NCBI GenBank assembly: GCA_036768485.1
Contig: JAVLUZ010000513.1
Coordinates: 516,880-580,879 of the forward strand
Length of the DNA: 64,000 nt
Source: Mermis nigrescens
Lineage: Eukaryota; Nematoda; Enoplea; Mermithida; Mermithidae
Direction: 5' to 3'
In this document: positions 10,125 to 25,100 of the stretch, piece by piece
Numbering within the stretch: the first letter of the stretch is position 1
How the letters are laid out: the number at the start of each line of letters is the position of its first letter
Translations under genes and position numbers: made by a program
Notes under the pieces: generated by a model
Database searches by the model: none
The model's input: the letters and a program-made list of their open reading frames with translations, nothing else
What the model was told of the DNA's origin: nothing

Positions 10125-13100
10125 CTTAAAAATACATGTTTGCGCGCATCTCCAAATGCATGTAAATAAAAAATAAAAAATAATAGAAAAAACACTAGTG
10201 TTCTATTCTTGATTAACAATTTATTAATTATTATTTATTAATCACTCAGTTCTTATTATTTACACTTAATTTTGCGATTGAACGGTCGCAAAATTGATGT
10301 TTTTCTAGAATGCAATGCTTTATTTGCAGCGCTTCAAGTTACTATGAGATTGAGATTTTCGATATCGGAAATCTATAAAGACAGGGATTACGATTAGTAA
10401 GAATTACAGCTACAAGAAATCTACTTTTCAATCATCAAGTGATTAAACTTTTTCTCCGGCATATTTGGGAATCAATGCCAATTGATAGTATAATGCCAGT
10501 TTGAGCAAGCATTATATGTTTAATCTTGCTTACAATTCCTCTGAGCAATTATCAGGCTTATCCATTCTACGACCCGCTTCCAAATGAGGTTGAATATCAA
10601 TAGGGTCAATGTTGGGATACGGCGAACCACCGAGAGTTATAAGTTCAAATAATAGAACGCCGAAGGACCATCTAAAAACGGATTGAAGGATCGAATTATA
10701 AAAAATTAGTTAAATCTACATTTTTCATACACATCACTCGCGCTTGTAAATTCCGCGTCCTTCAGAGACTCCAGAGCCATCCATTTTACGGGTAGTCTTC
10801 CTCCTCGACTGGAATATATAGCTTCTGATTGAGAATAACGACACAGACCAAAATCACCAATCTACAAAAATGAGTTTAAATCTTAGATTCCTTGGGAACA
10901 AATTTTTATGCAGAATACTTATTTAATCCTTTTTCGTTCATAAGGTAAGTAAAATGCAATAAGTTCCACTATGAGTTGTATTATAATAGAGAAAAAAGAA
11001 AAGTAATTGATTTACATACTCTAACTTAGATTCGCAGATTTTTTACAAACAATACAAGGAACAAAAAACTTACTTTTCTTTTATTAGAATTTTCGGGAAG
11101 GTCTTCTATGTGAGTAGTATATTTTCGTAGAAATCGTTTTGCATAGTTTACTTTACGATCTGTTGTCTTTCGAGAATTTTTTCATGCAATAAGCTGGCAG
11201 ACGGAAATAAAAATCAATTCAACGGTATTACACAGTCGAGTTGATTATGATATCTACACAATGACAATTGGGTAAGATTGAACTTACTTTCGCTCGTTTT
11301 CCATCGTCCACTAGGATGTTTCGAGCTGCTAGATCTCTGTGAATGAATCCTTTATCGCTCAAGTATTGCTAAAGTCAAAAATATAATAGACTTTGGTAAA
11401 GAACAACAATAAGATAAGATTATAAAAAGGAGTTTAATGACGATTCTACATTCGAAAGTGTGTATTTAAAAGCGATGATTCTTATAAAAAGGAAAACTAT
11501 ACTTTTCTTTATATGTATAATAGTTTAAATTGCGGTTTTCAAGTTTTGACTTTTCTTATTTGGGAAAAAGTGCTGCGCAAAATATTGAAAAAATGCAGAT
11601 TGTTCTGTCCGCTCCCCCCTTGGCCAGATCCTGTATACGGGTCTGGCACGAATATTATAACTGCGTTAATTGTATTAAAAAAACTACAGCTTACCATACC
11701 ACACGAAACTTGCCATGCGAAGCAGAGTAGATCTTCCATGGATAAAATCAAATTCATGTCGATATCTTTACATTCGTTCATTGCGTTCTGCAATGACTGA
11801 TACATCTTTTCTATCTAGGAAAATCATTCTTACGTTGGAAAATTATCTTGAACAGCGGAATAAAAATTGAGTAATCGATATGTAGAAACAAACGGAAACA
11901 AAAGCACGATAATTTCTATTTAGAAATATTCTAATCATATGCTTTAAAGACAGGAAATCTACGCATATAAGTAAAACGGTCAATATTAAATGCGTTGTTC
12001 TTACATTGTAAGAGCAAAAAAAGATTATTTTTCAAAAACAGATAGAATTTTAGCTAAAACGATGCACAACATAAGGAATATTAAAATCGTAATTGAAAAT
12101 CATACGTAAACCACCATATGTATTCTTGGGGTAGGGAAGTTAGACCCTTTAGAATGGAAGAATGGCTACTGACCCTCATAAAATGGCTGCGAACCCCTAG
12201 AAATGTCGATTCTCCCGAAAATTTTATAAGTATGCCTTGTTAGCGTTTTTAGCTCTAGCTTAAAAATCTCAAATTTCCGGCGCATCGCGCCATTTACACA
12301 TTTTTGACTATATTTTGTTTAATTTGCTCGATTTTTTCCCAATTTTTTCGAAATTTTGTTATCTTTTTATCTTCTAGAAAGAAGCAGCATTGACTGAAAC
12401 GTAAAAAACAGTGATTATGACCTGCAACTATCGATTTTGGCGCAAAATGGAACTTTTAAAATTTTTCGAGTCTGATACCCAAAATTCTCATGCTGTACAT
12501 GTATGAGAAAACCACTGCAAAATATACGAAAAAAGAACAGACGCATATTTCACAATGCTAGAAAATATTAAAGAACCTTCATTTTACTTTAATCATGTAA
12601 GCTCGCCTGTCTCTCAGGTATTCTAACAAAGCACCTCCAGAACAATATTCGATTATCAATAAGAGTGGTTCTGTAGTTACGCATGCAATCATATTAACCA
12701 AACGCTCGTTGTAGCCAATTGTTTTCATCAATTCTATTTCTTCACGGAAGTTGGAAATCGACAATGGACTGGCGTATGCTAAAAATTATAATTCTGCAGA
12801 ATCATGAACTAAGATTCACAGCATGGCCAGTCAGTGGGTCATCAAGATCAAGAGAGATTTACTGGCACAAAAATGGTCTTAAAACTTGTGAACGTCTTGA
12901 AAGTTATCTTGTGTAAACCAGACCACGATCTGTGAATAATTTCAATAATTTTTGCTAATGATTTGATTCGCTTCTTTTTTTGGCTTCGATTTTCTCATTT
13001 TTCCTCCTTATGGAGTTCGCAGCATAAAATTCGTATACATATTAGACTGGCTTTAAAACTATTACAATTCATAGTTTCTGGTCAATTTCACGCACGTTTG

Positions 13101-16100
13101 CTTAAAATTTTCAATCAACCATTTTCCGCTATGATTTTCCCTATGTTCTTCGAAAATGTTTTCCTTCTCTATTCTAAAAAACGTGTACACACTTAACAAA
13201 ATACGCAACTTAAGCATATGTCATTTGAAGAACGTCAGAATTATAAGAAAAAGAGATAATGAGTATAAACGTACATAGATGTATTCTTAAATACAAACTA
13301 ATGATAGTGATCATAAAAATACCGCATTTAAGCATCCTGGTTTTCGGCTAAAAACCTCAGCAGAAAGCTTTGTTTTCATTTTAAAAAATGAAAAGCTTGA
13401 AATGGTTCATCAAATTAATTTCGATCGCGACAACGCCATCCGATGATCCGACGACTTGTATTAATCAGGAGGAGAAGGAAAAGGCTTCCTTCTGTCGGGA
13501 ATTTTATTTATAATAATAATTATTATTAATTGAAGTCATTGACTCATAAGTCGTTCAAGGCAAAAAAAGTTACGGCAAAATAAAATTCGAATTGAGTATT
13601 GAAACTTATTCAAATTTTCAATTAAACAATGCAGGCTTTTTGCATACTAATTTGTTATGAGAATAATGAAAATTGATAAAAAAATTAAAGGGAAAAGCTA
13701 GAGTGTTTTCAACTCCACGCCCATTGTAGAAGTAGCAACACTTACAGGGATAACTTTTGACAGCAACTATTAATGAGCCATCACTTGCTTCTTTCTCTCG
13801 GGTATTCATTTTCTGCAAAATTGGCGTTCGATAATACAAGAAACCTGAAATTCGGATAGTGTCAAAATTATTATGACGCTTTTCTGGAAGAAGCTATTGC
13901 AGCAAAACCCCGAAAGTCAGACGGAATAGATTTTACATTAATGTAACGTTATCATTATGCAAGTAACGCTGCTAAAATAGCAATAGAAAAGGTTCCTTGA
14001 AAAATAAAAAAATACTATTCAAAACACAAAAGGGCAAGCAAGGAGAAAATCGTGAAAAAATTAACAATAGAATCGCTTATTACTAATAACGTAAGGAATG
14101 CAATCGTCTGAACCTAAAGGCCGAGCTAAGGTTAATGGAAAATTTTTAGAGATTTAAAGTCAAAAAGTATAGCTAGAATTCAGGACAGAACAGCATAAGT
14201 TAAGTTGTGTAAAACTTTTTTCGGCAAAAGCGCGTAATTTTTAGATTCGAAATGAAAAAATTCAAATTGGAGAGTCTCAAGATATGATTGTGCTATAAAA
14301 GACAAAATTTTATGCTTTATTGCTGCATTTACAGAGCACTTCAAAGCACAACAAAAAATAAGTCACTATTTCGCAGAATGTATACTGATCGTAGGCTAAA
14401 ATTTTTTGTAATATTGAAGTTGATCCATTATTACCGGACATTATGAGTATTGGAACAAGTTTGCAATTATTGTTTATTACTTTTGTGACAATAGGTGCGC
14501 AACGTCAGACTTTCAGGGGATGGGTGAATAAAAAATCGGTAGATAGCTATGTGCTTCGTAAAAAACGGTTCTATAGCGGAAAAACCATGGTATCGCTTAA
14601 AACAATCGTTTTTGAACATTTTTAGCCGATAAATAGCCTTTTTGAACTCATTAACATAGCTATATAGCCTTTTTGGGCTCACAAACATAGCTATATAGCC
14701 TTTTTGGACTAAAAATAGCTATTTAACTCTTTTTGGAGTCGATAAAATAGCTATATATTATTTTAAAACAGAAAAGACAACTATATAGCATTTCTGAACT
14801 CAAAAAAGACTACATGGCTAGTTTTCTGAGTCCAAAAAGGCTATTTAGCTAATTTTCTGAGCCCAAAAAATGCTATATAGCAATGATTTTTCAGCCAAAA
14901 TCGCTGTATGGCGATCAGGTTTGCGGCCAAAATCGCTGTATAGCTATCAGTTTTTCGAAGCTAAGGGGGATTAATACCCCTCAGCCCCATGCTCTTGTGT
15001 GTTTGTGACCATACGTGGACAGCAAGAAAATTCTGGGGAGGGTGCAAGATTTTTCAAAGGTAAAAAAATGGCCTTAAATGTGGTGGTATGGCGAAAGAAC
15101 ACCATTTTTCGACGTTTCTCATTGAGCACTTTCTATTGGCATCGAAAAATAGCGAAAAAAAGGGAAAAAATTTTAAAAATTGAATTCTGGGGGAATATTT
15201 TGGATTTCTGGTAGGGGGTATTTTGGTTTCTCGGGAGGTGCATACCCCCAACCCCCACGCCCAGATGTGTCTGTGACCCTTTATGTGCCTCTGCATGCGC
15301 AGCGCTTGTCTACGATTTTAGCTGCTGGCCGAAGAGATCAACGGTTTAATTTATGGGAGGGGGTAGAAAGGGGTGGTTTGAACCCCGCGAGAATCCAGAA
15401 AGCACCACAGACCCCAGAATTGAACTTTCTACGTTTTTTCGTTTTTTTTGTGCTTTATTGATGCCAACATATGAAGTTCATGAAAAGCGAAAAATGGTGT
15501 TTTCTCCCTGTCGCCAATTTACAGGGCTTTTTAATCTTTAAAAAATTTTGACGCCAACCCAAACTATTCAAAATTTTGGCCTTGCCTATGTATGCGCACA
15601 AACAAGTTTGATATGATTACGAAATAAGATAATTTTATACGGACAAAGGATACAAAAAACGTACGTATTACTTCACTTACCTTTGTGCACATTTCCAAAA
15701 GCACCTGCTCCGAGTTTACAATCGTGTAATATGCGGACGTCGTCTCTGTGAACCTCCCATTGGCCCCTATTCATTCTCAATGGATATTCAAAATAATGCC
15801 GATTTTTTAGCCTCTTTTTTGACGCTTCCTGGCCTGTTTTATTCAGCGTCGATTTTCGTTTCGCTGATATCACTTTGACAGCAGCGATTGTAAGGGCGAA
15901 TAAAACCGAAACTAGCACCATTCCTACGATGACAATTCTGCGATTTGCGGATTGCGGCTCTGACCCGGACAACGTAACCGACTCTAAACGATTTGACATT
16001 TCGATTGATGTCGAAAACGGCATCCAATCATCGCTGAACTCTGACACGTTCAAATCTACAACTCGAATCTGGTCAACGCTGTACGTAGCTACGGCGATTG

Positions 16101-19100
16101 AGGAATTTACCTCCTGCAAAAATATTTAATTTTAGGAAAGGACATTGGCAAAGACGTTTGTTTTTATCATAAATTGATTATGGGATACAGTAATATAATG
16201 TAATAGTGTAATAATAGGATAATAACGTAATAACATAATTATGTAATAATCTAATAACGAATAATAATGTAATAATGTAATAATGGAATAATGTAATGAT
16301 AGTAATAGTAATGTAGTAGCATCTTCATGCAGTAATAATGCAGCAGTACAACGTGGGATTTCGTTAATTTTGATGATTAACAGGTTATGTAACTTTATCT
16401 CGAATCGTTAGCGGAGCAGTTTTTCGCAGATCTATCTCACTAACTATCTGGGTCCGGTTGCGGTCAGGTTTAAGCCTGGCTTAAGACGATTTACATATGC
16501 GCAAGTTAAAGCCGGCTTAATCCTACTGACAATGTTATGTTAAGACATCATGTCTAAGCCTGGCTTAAGCCAGAGCATGTACTGGCAGAAACTTGATCTA
16601 ATGTTTGAAAATTCTAAAACAATTTCTAATACAGCCGTATTTCAGCATTTCTGGTTTGAATAAACGCATAATGTCAGTCTAGGCTTTCTATCTAAAGCAA
16701 GAATGCCATAGCAAAAACATCAGCTAGTTAATTAACCATACTACATAATTTTATACCTTTTTATTTTTGTCTGGAAATTATTATTTTCCTCATAATAAAG
16801 GACAAGATCAAGGCAATATGGAAAGTAAATAAAATTTACCATTTTTTGAATCACAAAAAAGCGCGCTTGAATCCAAGGAGGAATTTTAAAAAATTTTAAA
16901 AAGAAGGCTGGGACCTTATTATGACATTTTACGTAAGTCTATAAATACTTTGATCCAAGGAGCAAGGGAAATGTAATTTATCTCAGAATAACATTGAAAT
17001 TTGATTTAGCCTTGATTCCATATATATCGAGATTACCTTATTTTCAGGATCATTGCTGAACTGAAAAATAGTCATCGAAATATAATCTGACGAATTAATA
17101 AATTTCATTGAACGGAGTTGATTCTGATCCCGTACTAAAGATCGCGTATCGTCTAAAAATGTTAATATGTTATAAGAGATAAACGAAAAATCTGAATTGT
17201 TTATAAATTATGTTGACGAAGATTATCACTCCATTTGCTGTTTAGTACCAGAGAAGGATAACATAAAATTGGTGACTCAGTGAAAAAATAAAAGGAATTC
17301 TTTTATCCACAATATCGCTTCAAGAATGAACGCGTTCATAAACATTCTGGAATTCTTAAATGTTTTTATGTCAAGGCCTAGCTAGCACAGTCTAAAATTA
17401 TTTTCTTCTGCTAATTACTGTAAAGAATGTTTTAATATTTTAGAAAATATGCTCGAAAGTACATAAAACATTACATCGACTATAAAAATGCACGAGAGCT
17501 GTGACAGATACTTGTTAATTCATTTCCTAAAATTTGACTCAAATATTTCAAAAATTTTGCGATCTTCCTTCTCATTTTTGATTAATTCCATAGTTCCGCT
17601 GAACTCTTTTACGATATTGCGCTGCCGAAATTTTATCAGATTCGAACGAATGCTGCTTCGTAGTATAAAGGCAGTATTAGAGCAATTAATTTAAGCATTT
17701 GTCCATTTGTCAGTAAATTTAAAAAGAAAGTCATGAAGCATCAAGTCACTTTTTATTTGAGAATTCAAACAATAAGTTAAGCACTCCAAAATCAAATTCA
17801 ATTTAAACTAAGCTTCTCGAGTTATTCGTTTTTTATTCTTCCAATTTCAAAGTATTTTATTTAATTTTAATTACTTTTGTGAACTTCTCAAAAACTCAAC
17901 ATGGTGTGGTTACACTAAGCAATATAAAGTATCTATGAATTATTGAATGTAAATCCCGAAACGCATTCAAAACTTATTGCAAAAAAGAGTATGTATATAC
18001 ATGTGCACATGCATACTTGAAGTGCATAAATGTTTGATGCCACCATCATAGAAATTTAGACGAAACGCTTGCGATACATTAAACAGCGGGCAGGTTTCAT
18101 GCCTAAATCCATCAACCTAAAACAAATACTTATGTAATTTCATAATGACCTAAGTGAAACGTATGATAAGTGAGAGAAGATTAAAGAAAATCAACGTAGT
18201 TTTTTCTACACCCGCTTGCAATAATTCATAGCTTAATTTTTTAGATTTTATTTATTGATTTCTTGATTTTTATTAGTTTATTTGTTTCAAAATTCAATTA
18301 TTTCGTTTTTTAATACTCATTACGTTCACAGAATATTTTCAAGGTAAACAGATCGTATGCTAAACTTCGCAATGCTTTCTGTACAAAAGGATAGAAGATA
18401 TAGTTTTTATTGTTATTCCAAACGTTAGCAACAAAAAACTGGTTTGCGGATAATTCGCCCCCACAATTCGCCCCCTACAGCTCGCCCTCCCCCACAACTC
18501 GCCCCCAGTCACAACTCGCTCCCAAATAACTCACCCCCCACTACCCACCCCTCCACACTCGCCCCCTCCACACCTTGCCTTCACACAACTCACCCCCACA
18601 CAACTCGCCCTCCACAACTCAGCCCCTACAGCTCACCCCCACACAACTCGCCCTCCCACCATAAGTGAGCGGCATCAAAATTCTGGGGGGAGGGGTGCAA
18701 GATTTTTTCTAAGGTCAAAAAATGGTCTTAAAAATGGTGGTATGGCGAAAAAACACCAACGTTCCTCATTGAACACTATCCATTGGCATCAAAAAATTGT
18801 GAAATAAATTTCAAAAATTGAATTCTGGGGGCATTTTGGTTCCTGGGGGGTATTTTGCTTTCTTGGGGTGCATACCCCCCGAGCCCCCACGCCCAGGTAT
18901 GCCTCCCACAATTCGCCCCACACAAATTGCCCCCAACTCAATCGCAATTTTGTACTATTCAATCATGGAGGATTTGGTCGAATTCAGAAAAGCTGAAGTC
19001 CACACTTAAATTTGTCGAAATTTTTCGTGATTGTCAAACCCAACACATAAAGTAATCGAATGCTTGCTTCCTACTCACATTAACTGCATGAGAATTCCGG

Positions 19101-22100
19101 GGGTCAGGTCGAAACAATTTTCGAAAGGTGCCTTCTTTAGGCCAAAAAAACGATGGATGCACGTCAAAACACTGTTTTTGACGTTTCGGACAGCGAGCTG
19201 TATGAGGACGAGGTGTGCGGGGGAGAGTTGTGTGGGGGGGCGAGTTAAGTACAGGGCGATTTGTAGTCAGGGCGAGTTGTTGGGGGGCGAGTTGTGGGTT
19301 GGGGCAAATTGTGGGGGGTATGGGGGCGAGTTATACATATTCCAATAAATTATACGGTCTTCGTTCACAAATCAATAATTGATTTTATGACTCACAAGTA
19401 AAATAATGTCGCACGTAGATTTCGCAATCTCTTCCGGGAACCGAATAAGACCGACGTCATGGTAAAGCTAAGAAAGGTAAATAAACTAAAAATGCTACAA
19501 GATTCTGGGAACTGTGGCGACATTTTACCTTAATTAAAAAAGACAGTATGAAGAAAAGCTTATTTTTTGTTTGCTAAGTAGGAAGGGTCCCTAAACTTTT
19601 CACTGCATTCTTGCTAACTTAAGACGATTCAAATTTTTTAATTTTAGCTCTTTTTTAATCTTTAAATTCAATTTAACGTCATTTGTGTAAGGACAGTTTA
19701 TACAGATCTACATAAAAGATTCAATTGAAAACTTTGGTCCTCTTTCTGCTTCATTGATAAATAGTCCAAAAATTTTCAAAGAGCTCTTACTTACGAAATT
19801 CTTCCTAAAAGTCACCAAATATGAAAGATTTCGTTTCACAAACTTGAGTGCGAAGAAATGAGCAAAATGATCGAATAAAAAAATTCATCTCTGCTAACCC
19901 TTCCGATGACTATCAATGTATTTTATTACAGGCATTCAAATATTAAAAAGCATACAGAAGTGAAACACGACATATCCGATGTAGTTTTATTAACAGGAAA
20001 TTTTTTATCCTTCCCTTATAACTACATCTTATTGAGGTCTAGGATAAAATACGTTGAATCACGATGTTTAATTTGTATGAATGCATCTTTTCCCGCGAGT
20101 CATCTGGTTTCAGGAATATTACTTAGTTTAGGTAATTATCAAATATGACAAGTACAATAAAAATTAAATTGCTCTAATTTTTTATTTTCGTACAAAAGCT
20201 TTTTTAAACGATTAATCATAAGAGCGAACAAATTTTAGCAAGCACGTCCATTTCAAAATCGGAATGAAAAAATTAAAAATATGATTTGCTTCTAATAACA
20301 CTAATACGAATTTCGTACCTAGTTTGATCTCATCTGATAATTATTAAGTCGCTGTTTTAAATGGATTCTAAAATTCGTATATAAAAAAGGATAATTGAGC
20401 AGTAGGATAGAGCAATTATTTAAATTATTTTTTGATGAAATATTAATTAAAACATTAACGACAACAGTAAAAAGAAGATTTACTGAATTCAACCATTATC
20501 CTTCAGACATCCTAAGATTTGAACTTTTTAAATTCTATTAAACATTGCACCACTTTTTTCAGGAAGTTCGGTTGCGTACTTTATGACGAAGATTTAATGA
20601 ATTATTCATTCCTACCATCAGTTCGTATTCCTTGATTGCGAGATAATAATCAGATTGCTCATCATCTTGAACAAAAACCACCGCATGAAGCTTATAAATT
20701 TTCATCCTTTTCCGATGGGCATCATCGGGAAAAATAACTTTTATTCCAAATAGAACTTGGCTATCCGTATCGAAGTAAGTGTCGCGATATTTCGGAATCG
20801 CTGTGTATTTTGAGCTCACATTTGCACGAACAACTAAGTTCGATGGGAAACTAGCTAAAAAATATTATGAATTGCAACAAGCGCACACACGACAAGGTAC
20901 CATTAAACTAAAGTAAGGGAAAAAATCTACATGTGCGCGTTTTATAGTAATTTGATAGCTTCCATGAATTAACTGCTTTTAATTTTGCATTTTTTGGGGC
21001 TTACTAAGTCAACGTGATTATTAATATGCCACATCCTAGCTTGAGATGCTCGCATTTTCGCGCCTGCAGTAAAAGCTTTTTGGGCGTACAAACATAGATT
21101 ATCACGATGAAAAAATACTAATGATGTCAAATTTTTCGCAAGTAATCTATTGTACTGTTTATTCGTTACAACCAGACACGCCTGTGGAGGTTTGGGGTCT
21201 AAAACCTCAAGAATAGAGCTGAAAAGTATTCCGAGAAATATCAGACAAAATAAAGGCCTAAATGGAGGAAAATCGTACATTTTATGTAAAAGTGCTTGCA
21301 ATTGACCAGAAAGTATGGAATAATGTGGTTTTCACGCTATTTTAGCATTACCAATTTTTAGGTCATTTTAGCCCAGAAAGACTCACATACTGACCTCCCC
21401 TAGGCCGGCTGCCTCCCCCGATCGATCATGCTGTGCACCTATGTTCACTACCCTCCATAGTTAAATTTGGAATGCTACAGATTTTCCAGACTTTTGAATA
21501 AATGTATAAATCTTCAAACTTGTAGCTGTAAAACTGGAAAGAATAAAAATTTTTAGCGCATACTACAAATGCTTATGCCTCTGATTATCAGTAATCCCAG
21601 GAATGAGACAACAAAATTTCAAACGATAGGCAGATTAATCAGGTGAGCGGCTTAATGAAATTAAATACATTACAATTTTTTCATGCACAAAAGCTCAATG
21701 ATAAAAACCATACGTGTTTAACATGGGAATCATAGGGTTAAACCCGAAAACATTAAATAACTTTCCTTTTTTGCGCTAAAAAAGTTGGATACTCATTTGA
21801 TACATTATTTTTACGTTTTTGACCATGCTGATTCCAGCAAAGCATATAAAACAAAAAATTTTGAGAGAATTTCATAAAAATTTAAAAAATATGAGTGTCA
21901 AACAAAATGTGGTCAAAAGAAAATTTAACGCTTTTGACTCAAAAGATCACTAGAATCGCCAAAAATTACACTTGGGGTCAAACTTCATAGAACGCTTATG
22001 ATATGGAGCGATCGAATATCGTCTGATTTCGCAGTAAAATTTTAGAAAAAAAGCTTTGATATTTTTCTTTGTTTTTCCAAGCAGAAATTTTGCGTTCCCT

Positions 22101-25100
22101 TATTTGTTCCGAGGTGCGTTAGCTTGAAATTGTTGCAAACTTTAGTGAGTTGGCGTCCTAGAAAGCAAACTCGATGAAGACGATTGACTAACTTGGAGAG
22201 GAGTAAACTTCCAGAGAATGGACCGACTTGTTCGGCACTTGCAGCAGCTATCCTAAAACTGTAATCGACGCACATTTTGTCAAAAAAGAGCGTAGCCGAA
22301 TTTTGTGTTGTCAGCTGAAAAATTCAACGAATGAAAGAATTTCATCAATAGAGTATGACAATTTTATTTATATTGTTTTTACTTTTTATTTTTTCTATTT
22401 CTTCCGAACGTTTTCGATTTAAGTCTGTTTTGCTCAGAAAAATGTAGAAAATTAGGTCAACAAAATTGAATATCAATAAGAAGAAAATCTCACACTACCA
22501 ACAAAATCGAGATATTTACAATGAATAAATACGTACGTTGCAATTTAGATCGCCGAACGTCGATTTCTCGTTTTTATGTAGGGATACAATCAAGGCATTT
22601 GTTAAAAAAATAAAATAAAAAACTTTAAGTGTTAAAAAGTTCAGGCTCACATTCATACGTCCATGTTCCTTGGTCCAGTCATACTGCGCATGAAATGAAT
22701 CTAAAATTTGACCAAAATATAACACGGCACCAGGGACTGGATCCCATTCTACGAATAATGCATTGGCGTTCGAAGCAGATCCACCGGCGAAACGGACAGT
22801 AACATTAAGAGGTGCGTTTAATGTCATGTCTATAAAGGAAAGATTTATGTATGTTCATGAATCTATTCAACGATTTAATGGAGCGTAATAAAAACACTTT
22901 TGAGTGTTTAAAAACATGCATACACTTTTACTCGTTATATACAAAATGTCCACCCAAATATGCTTAGAAGTAACTTTTCTCACAGATACATTAACATTTT
23001 GAATTGTTTACCAGACACTGTCGTTTCATCTCCTACTGTAGAAGTTTTCAGAACGAGATTAGCTATCGTCGATTCAAACAAATTTTTTAAGGGGCATACG
23101 TGATTCGTCATGATCAGACCTGCACGTGAAGGGGAGGTTGGGGGTCCTGCCTCACCCCCCCCCATCAGAATGGAAAAATGGGAAATCTTCTCGGGAAATG
23201 AGGCAAAATGAAGGCAAAAAAGAATAAAAATTGAAACTTTCTTTTTAAAGGTTTTTGAATTGATAGAAACTGTATAATAAAGTAGTTTTAAGGCTATTTT
23301 AGCGCTTAAACCAGTTTTTGAGGTCATTTTAGTAAAAAAGTTCATTTCTTGACTTTCCAGACTGGCTAACCCGTCCCAAGATCGGCCGTGCTGTGCATTT
23401 ATGGTCATGATCAGACATGCAAGTGGGGGTTTGGGGTTTAGAAACCCCAGAATAAAAAACGAAAATTTTGAGGGAAATGAGGCAAACTGAAGGCTAAAAA
23501 CGAATTAAGATTGAAAATTTTCTTCAAAGTGCTTCAAATTGACCTGAAACTATGTAATAACGCAGTTTTAACGCTTATACCAGTTGTTGAGGTCATTTTG
23601 GACCAAAAAGCTCAAGTCTTAATTCGCTTTAGACCGACTGACCTCCTTCTCCCCAGATCGGCCATTCTATGCATCTATGGTCATGTTTATCATGCATAAC
23701 CGTATGTCCTTTTGTCATTCCTGTTAATTCGTTTATGTCCATGAACTCATCATTTCTTATTTTTCTTGACAATGAAATCTTCTTGTAAGTAATGAGTGCT
23801 GGGTTGGGTGTGTAAGTAGTTATAATTCAGCTTCATATTCTTTGACTTACTTCCTGATGAACCGGGTAACAATTCGCCGCAGGTGCGCCAACACGTTTCG
23901 TTTTCTACTTCCTGAAAAAATTAAAAGATGAAGACCCTAGCCATAATTTAATAATAATGAAAAGAACTCAAAGAAGCAGCGCTCAGGAAAAGCTGATCCA
24001 AAAGCTCAAACATTCAACAATTAAGTTTCATGCCGATTTTGCCGAATATTAAATTTCCGATTTACTTGCTTTAAAATTTGAGTTTAATACGCTAAAGAAG
24101 CATTAGTTTGATTTTAGAAAAACTATCTTAAGTCCAACTTGTTAAGTGTAAACACTACATCTAGCTAATCTAACTATTCGCAGGGATCAACGACCGAAAA
24201 TTTCATTTATTAATCAAAGATATACTTCATAATTGAAGTACGATTGTTCTGCTGAAGTATGCTGCATCGATTTCGAAGGAATTCTAAGTGTAGTACACGG
24301 AAAAATTTTTTCTTACACAATTCGGGAAAACATCAGCGGCTCGATTCGCTAAATTAATCTTGGTAAATTTTTGGCAATATTCTAAGGCATCGCTAAAATT
24401 TCTCTAAAATAAAAACAAAATATGAAACAAGTAGTTAGCTATAACGAAAGGGAACTATACTACACATTATAAGACAAATGAATGTTGAACTCTTTTGTCG
24501 AAAAAACTCTTACCGAATCACGTTTAATGCAAAACATAACTATTACAACTAACAAACAGCAAATAACAAATAAAAAAACATGGTGCTATTGGGAATATGC
24601 ATATTATTTTTGATTATATTTTAATAGTAATAAATTCGTTTTTTCCCTTTAAACGGCAGAGGACGCAAAAATATGAAAATTAAATTGCAAATTGCATTCA
24701 AATTCTATGAAAGCATTTATCAAAGTTATTATTCCGCAGAAGTGAACCTTCTATTTCCTAAAATAATCGATATTGTTACAGTCAGTCTGTATATTTTTTA
24801 TTTATGCGATTTCTTTGGCACAGGAATATAATGGACGCTCAAATAAATTTTTCTCGACATTTATATTTATAGCACATTCACGGAGTAAATAGAAGACAAT
24901 TCAATTTGAAAATTCAGCGTTCTTATAACGTATAAGACAAAAAACGGATAGCCTGTCAATTCCAAGTGCTAATTAATTGATTGATTTTATACGACAAAAA
25001 CTACTCAATTTAACCAATCACCGTAACGTTTGTTTATGAAGGGGTCAACGACAAACTATCTTCAATCAGCATAGATTTTATTATTTTATTTAACATACAT

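Noticed and set aside
16430..16580. A possible MITE with repeated TTAAGCCTGGCTTAAG dyads
   Set aside because: Several short dyads are present, but no consistent element ends or target duplication could be read.
19906..20148. An 80-residue plus-strand frame in a receptor kinase intron
   Set aside because: No family motif, splice sites or coding signature; a frame of this size is expected by chance.
23101..23408. A 142-residue frame on the minus strand
   Set aside because: Nearly all of it is family C repeat; only its C-terminal end overlaps receptor kinase exon 4.
24505..24580. A hydrophobic exon upstream of receptor kinase exon 2 ([16 protein letters not shown]) with donor GTAAGA
   Set aside because: It has matching phase, but no in-frame Met begins it properly, and exon 1 at 26817-26963 already supplies a better signal peptide that joins exon 2 directly. 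It could be an alternative first exon.
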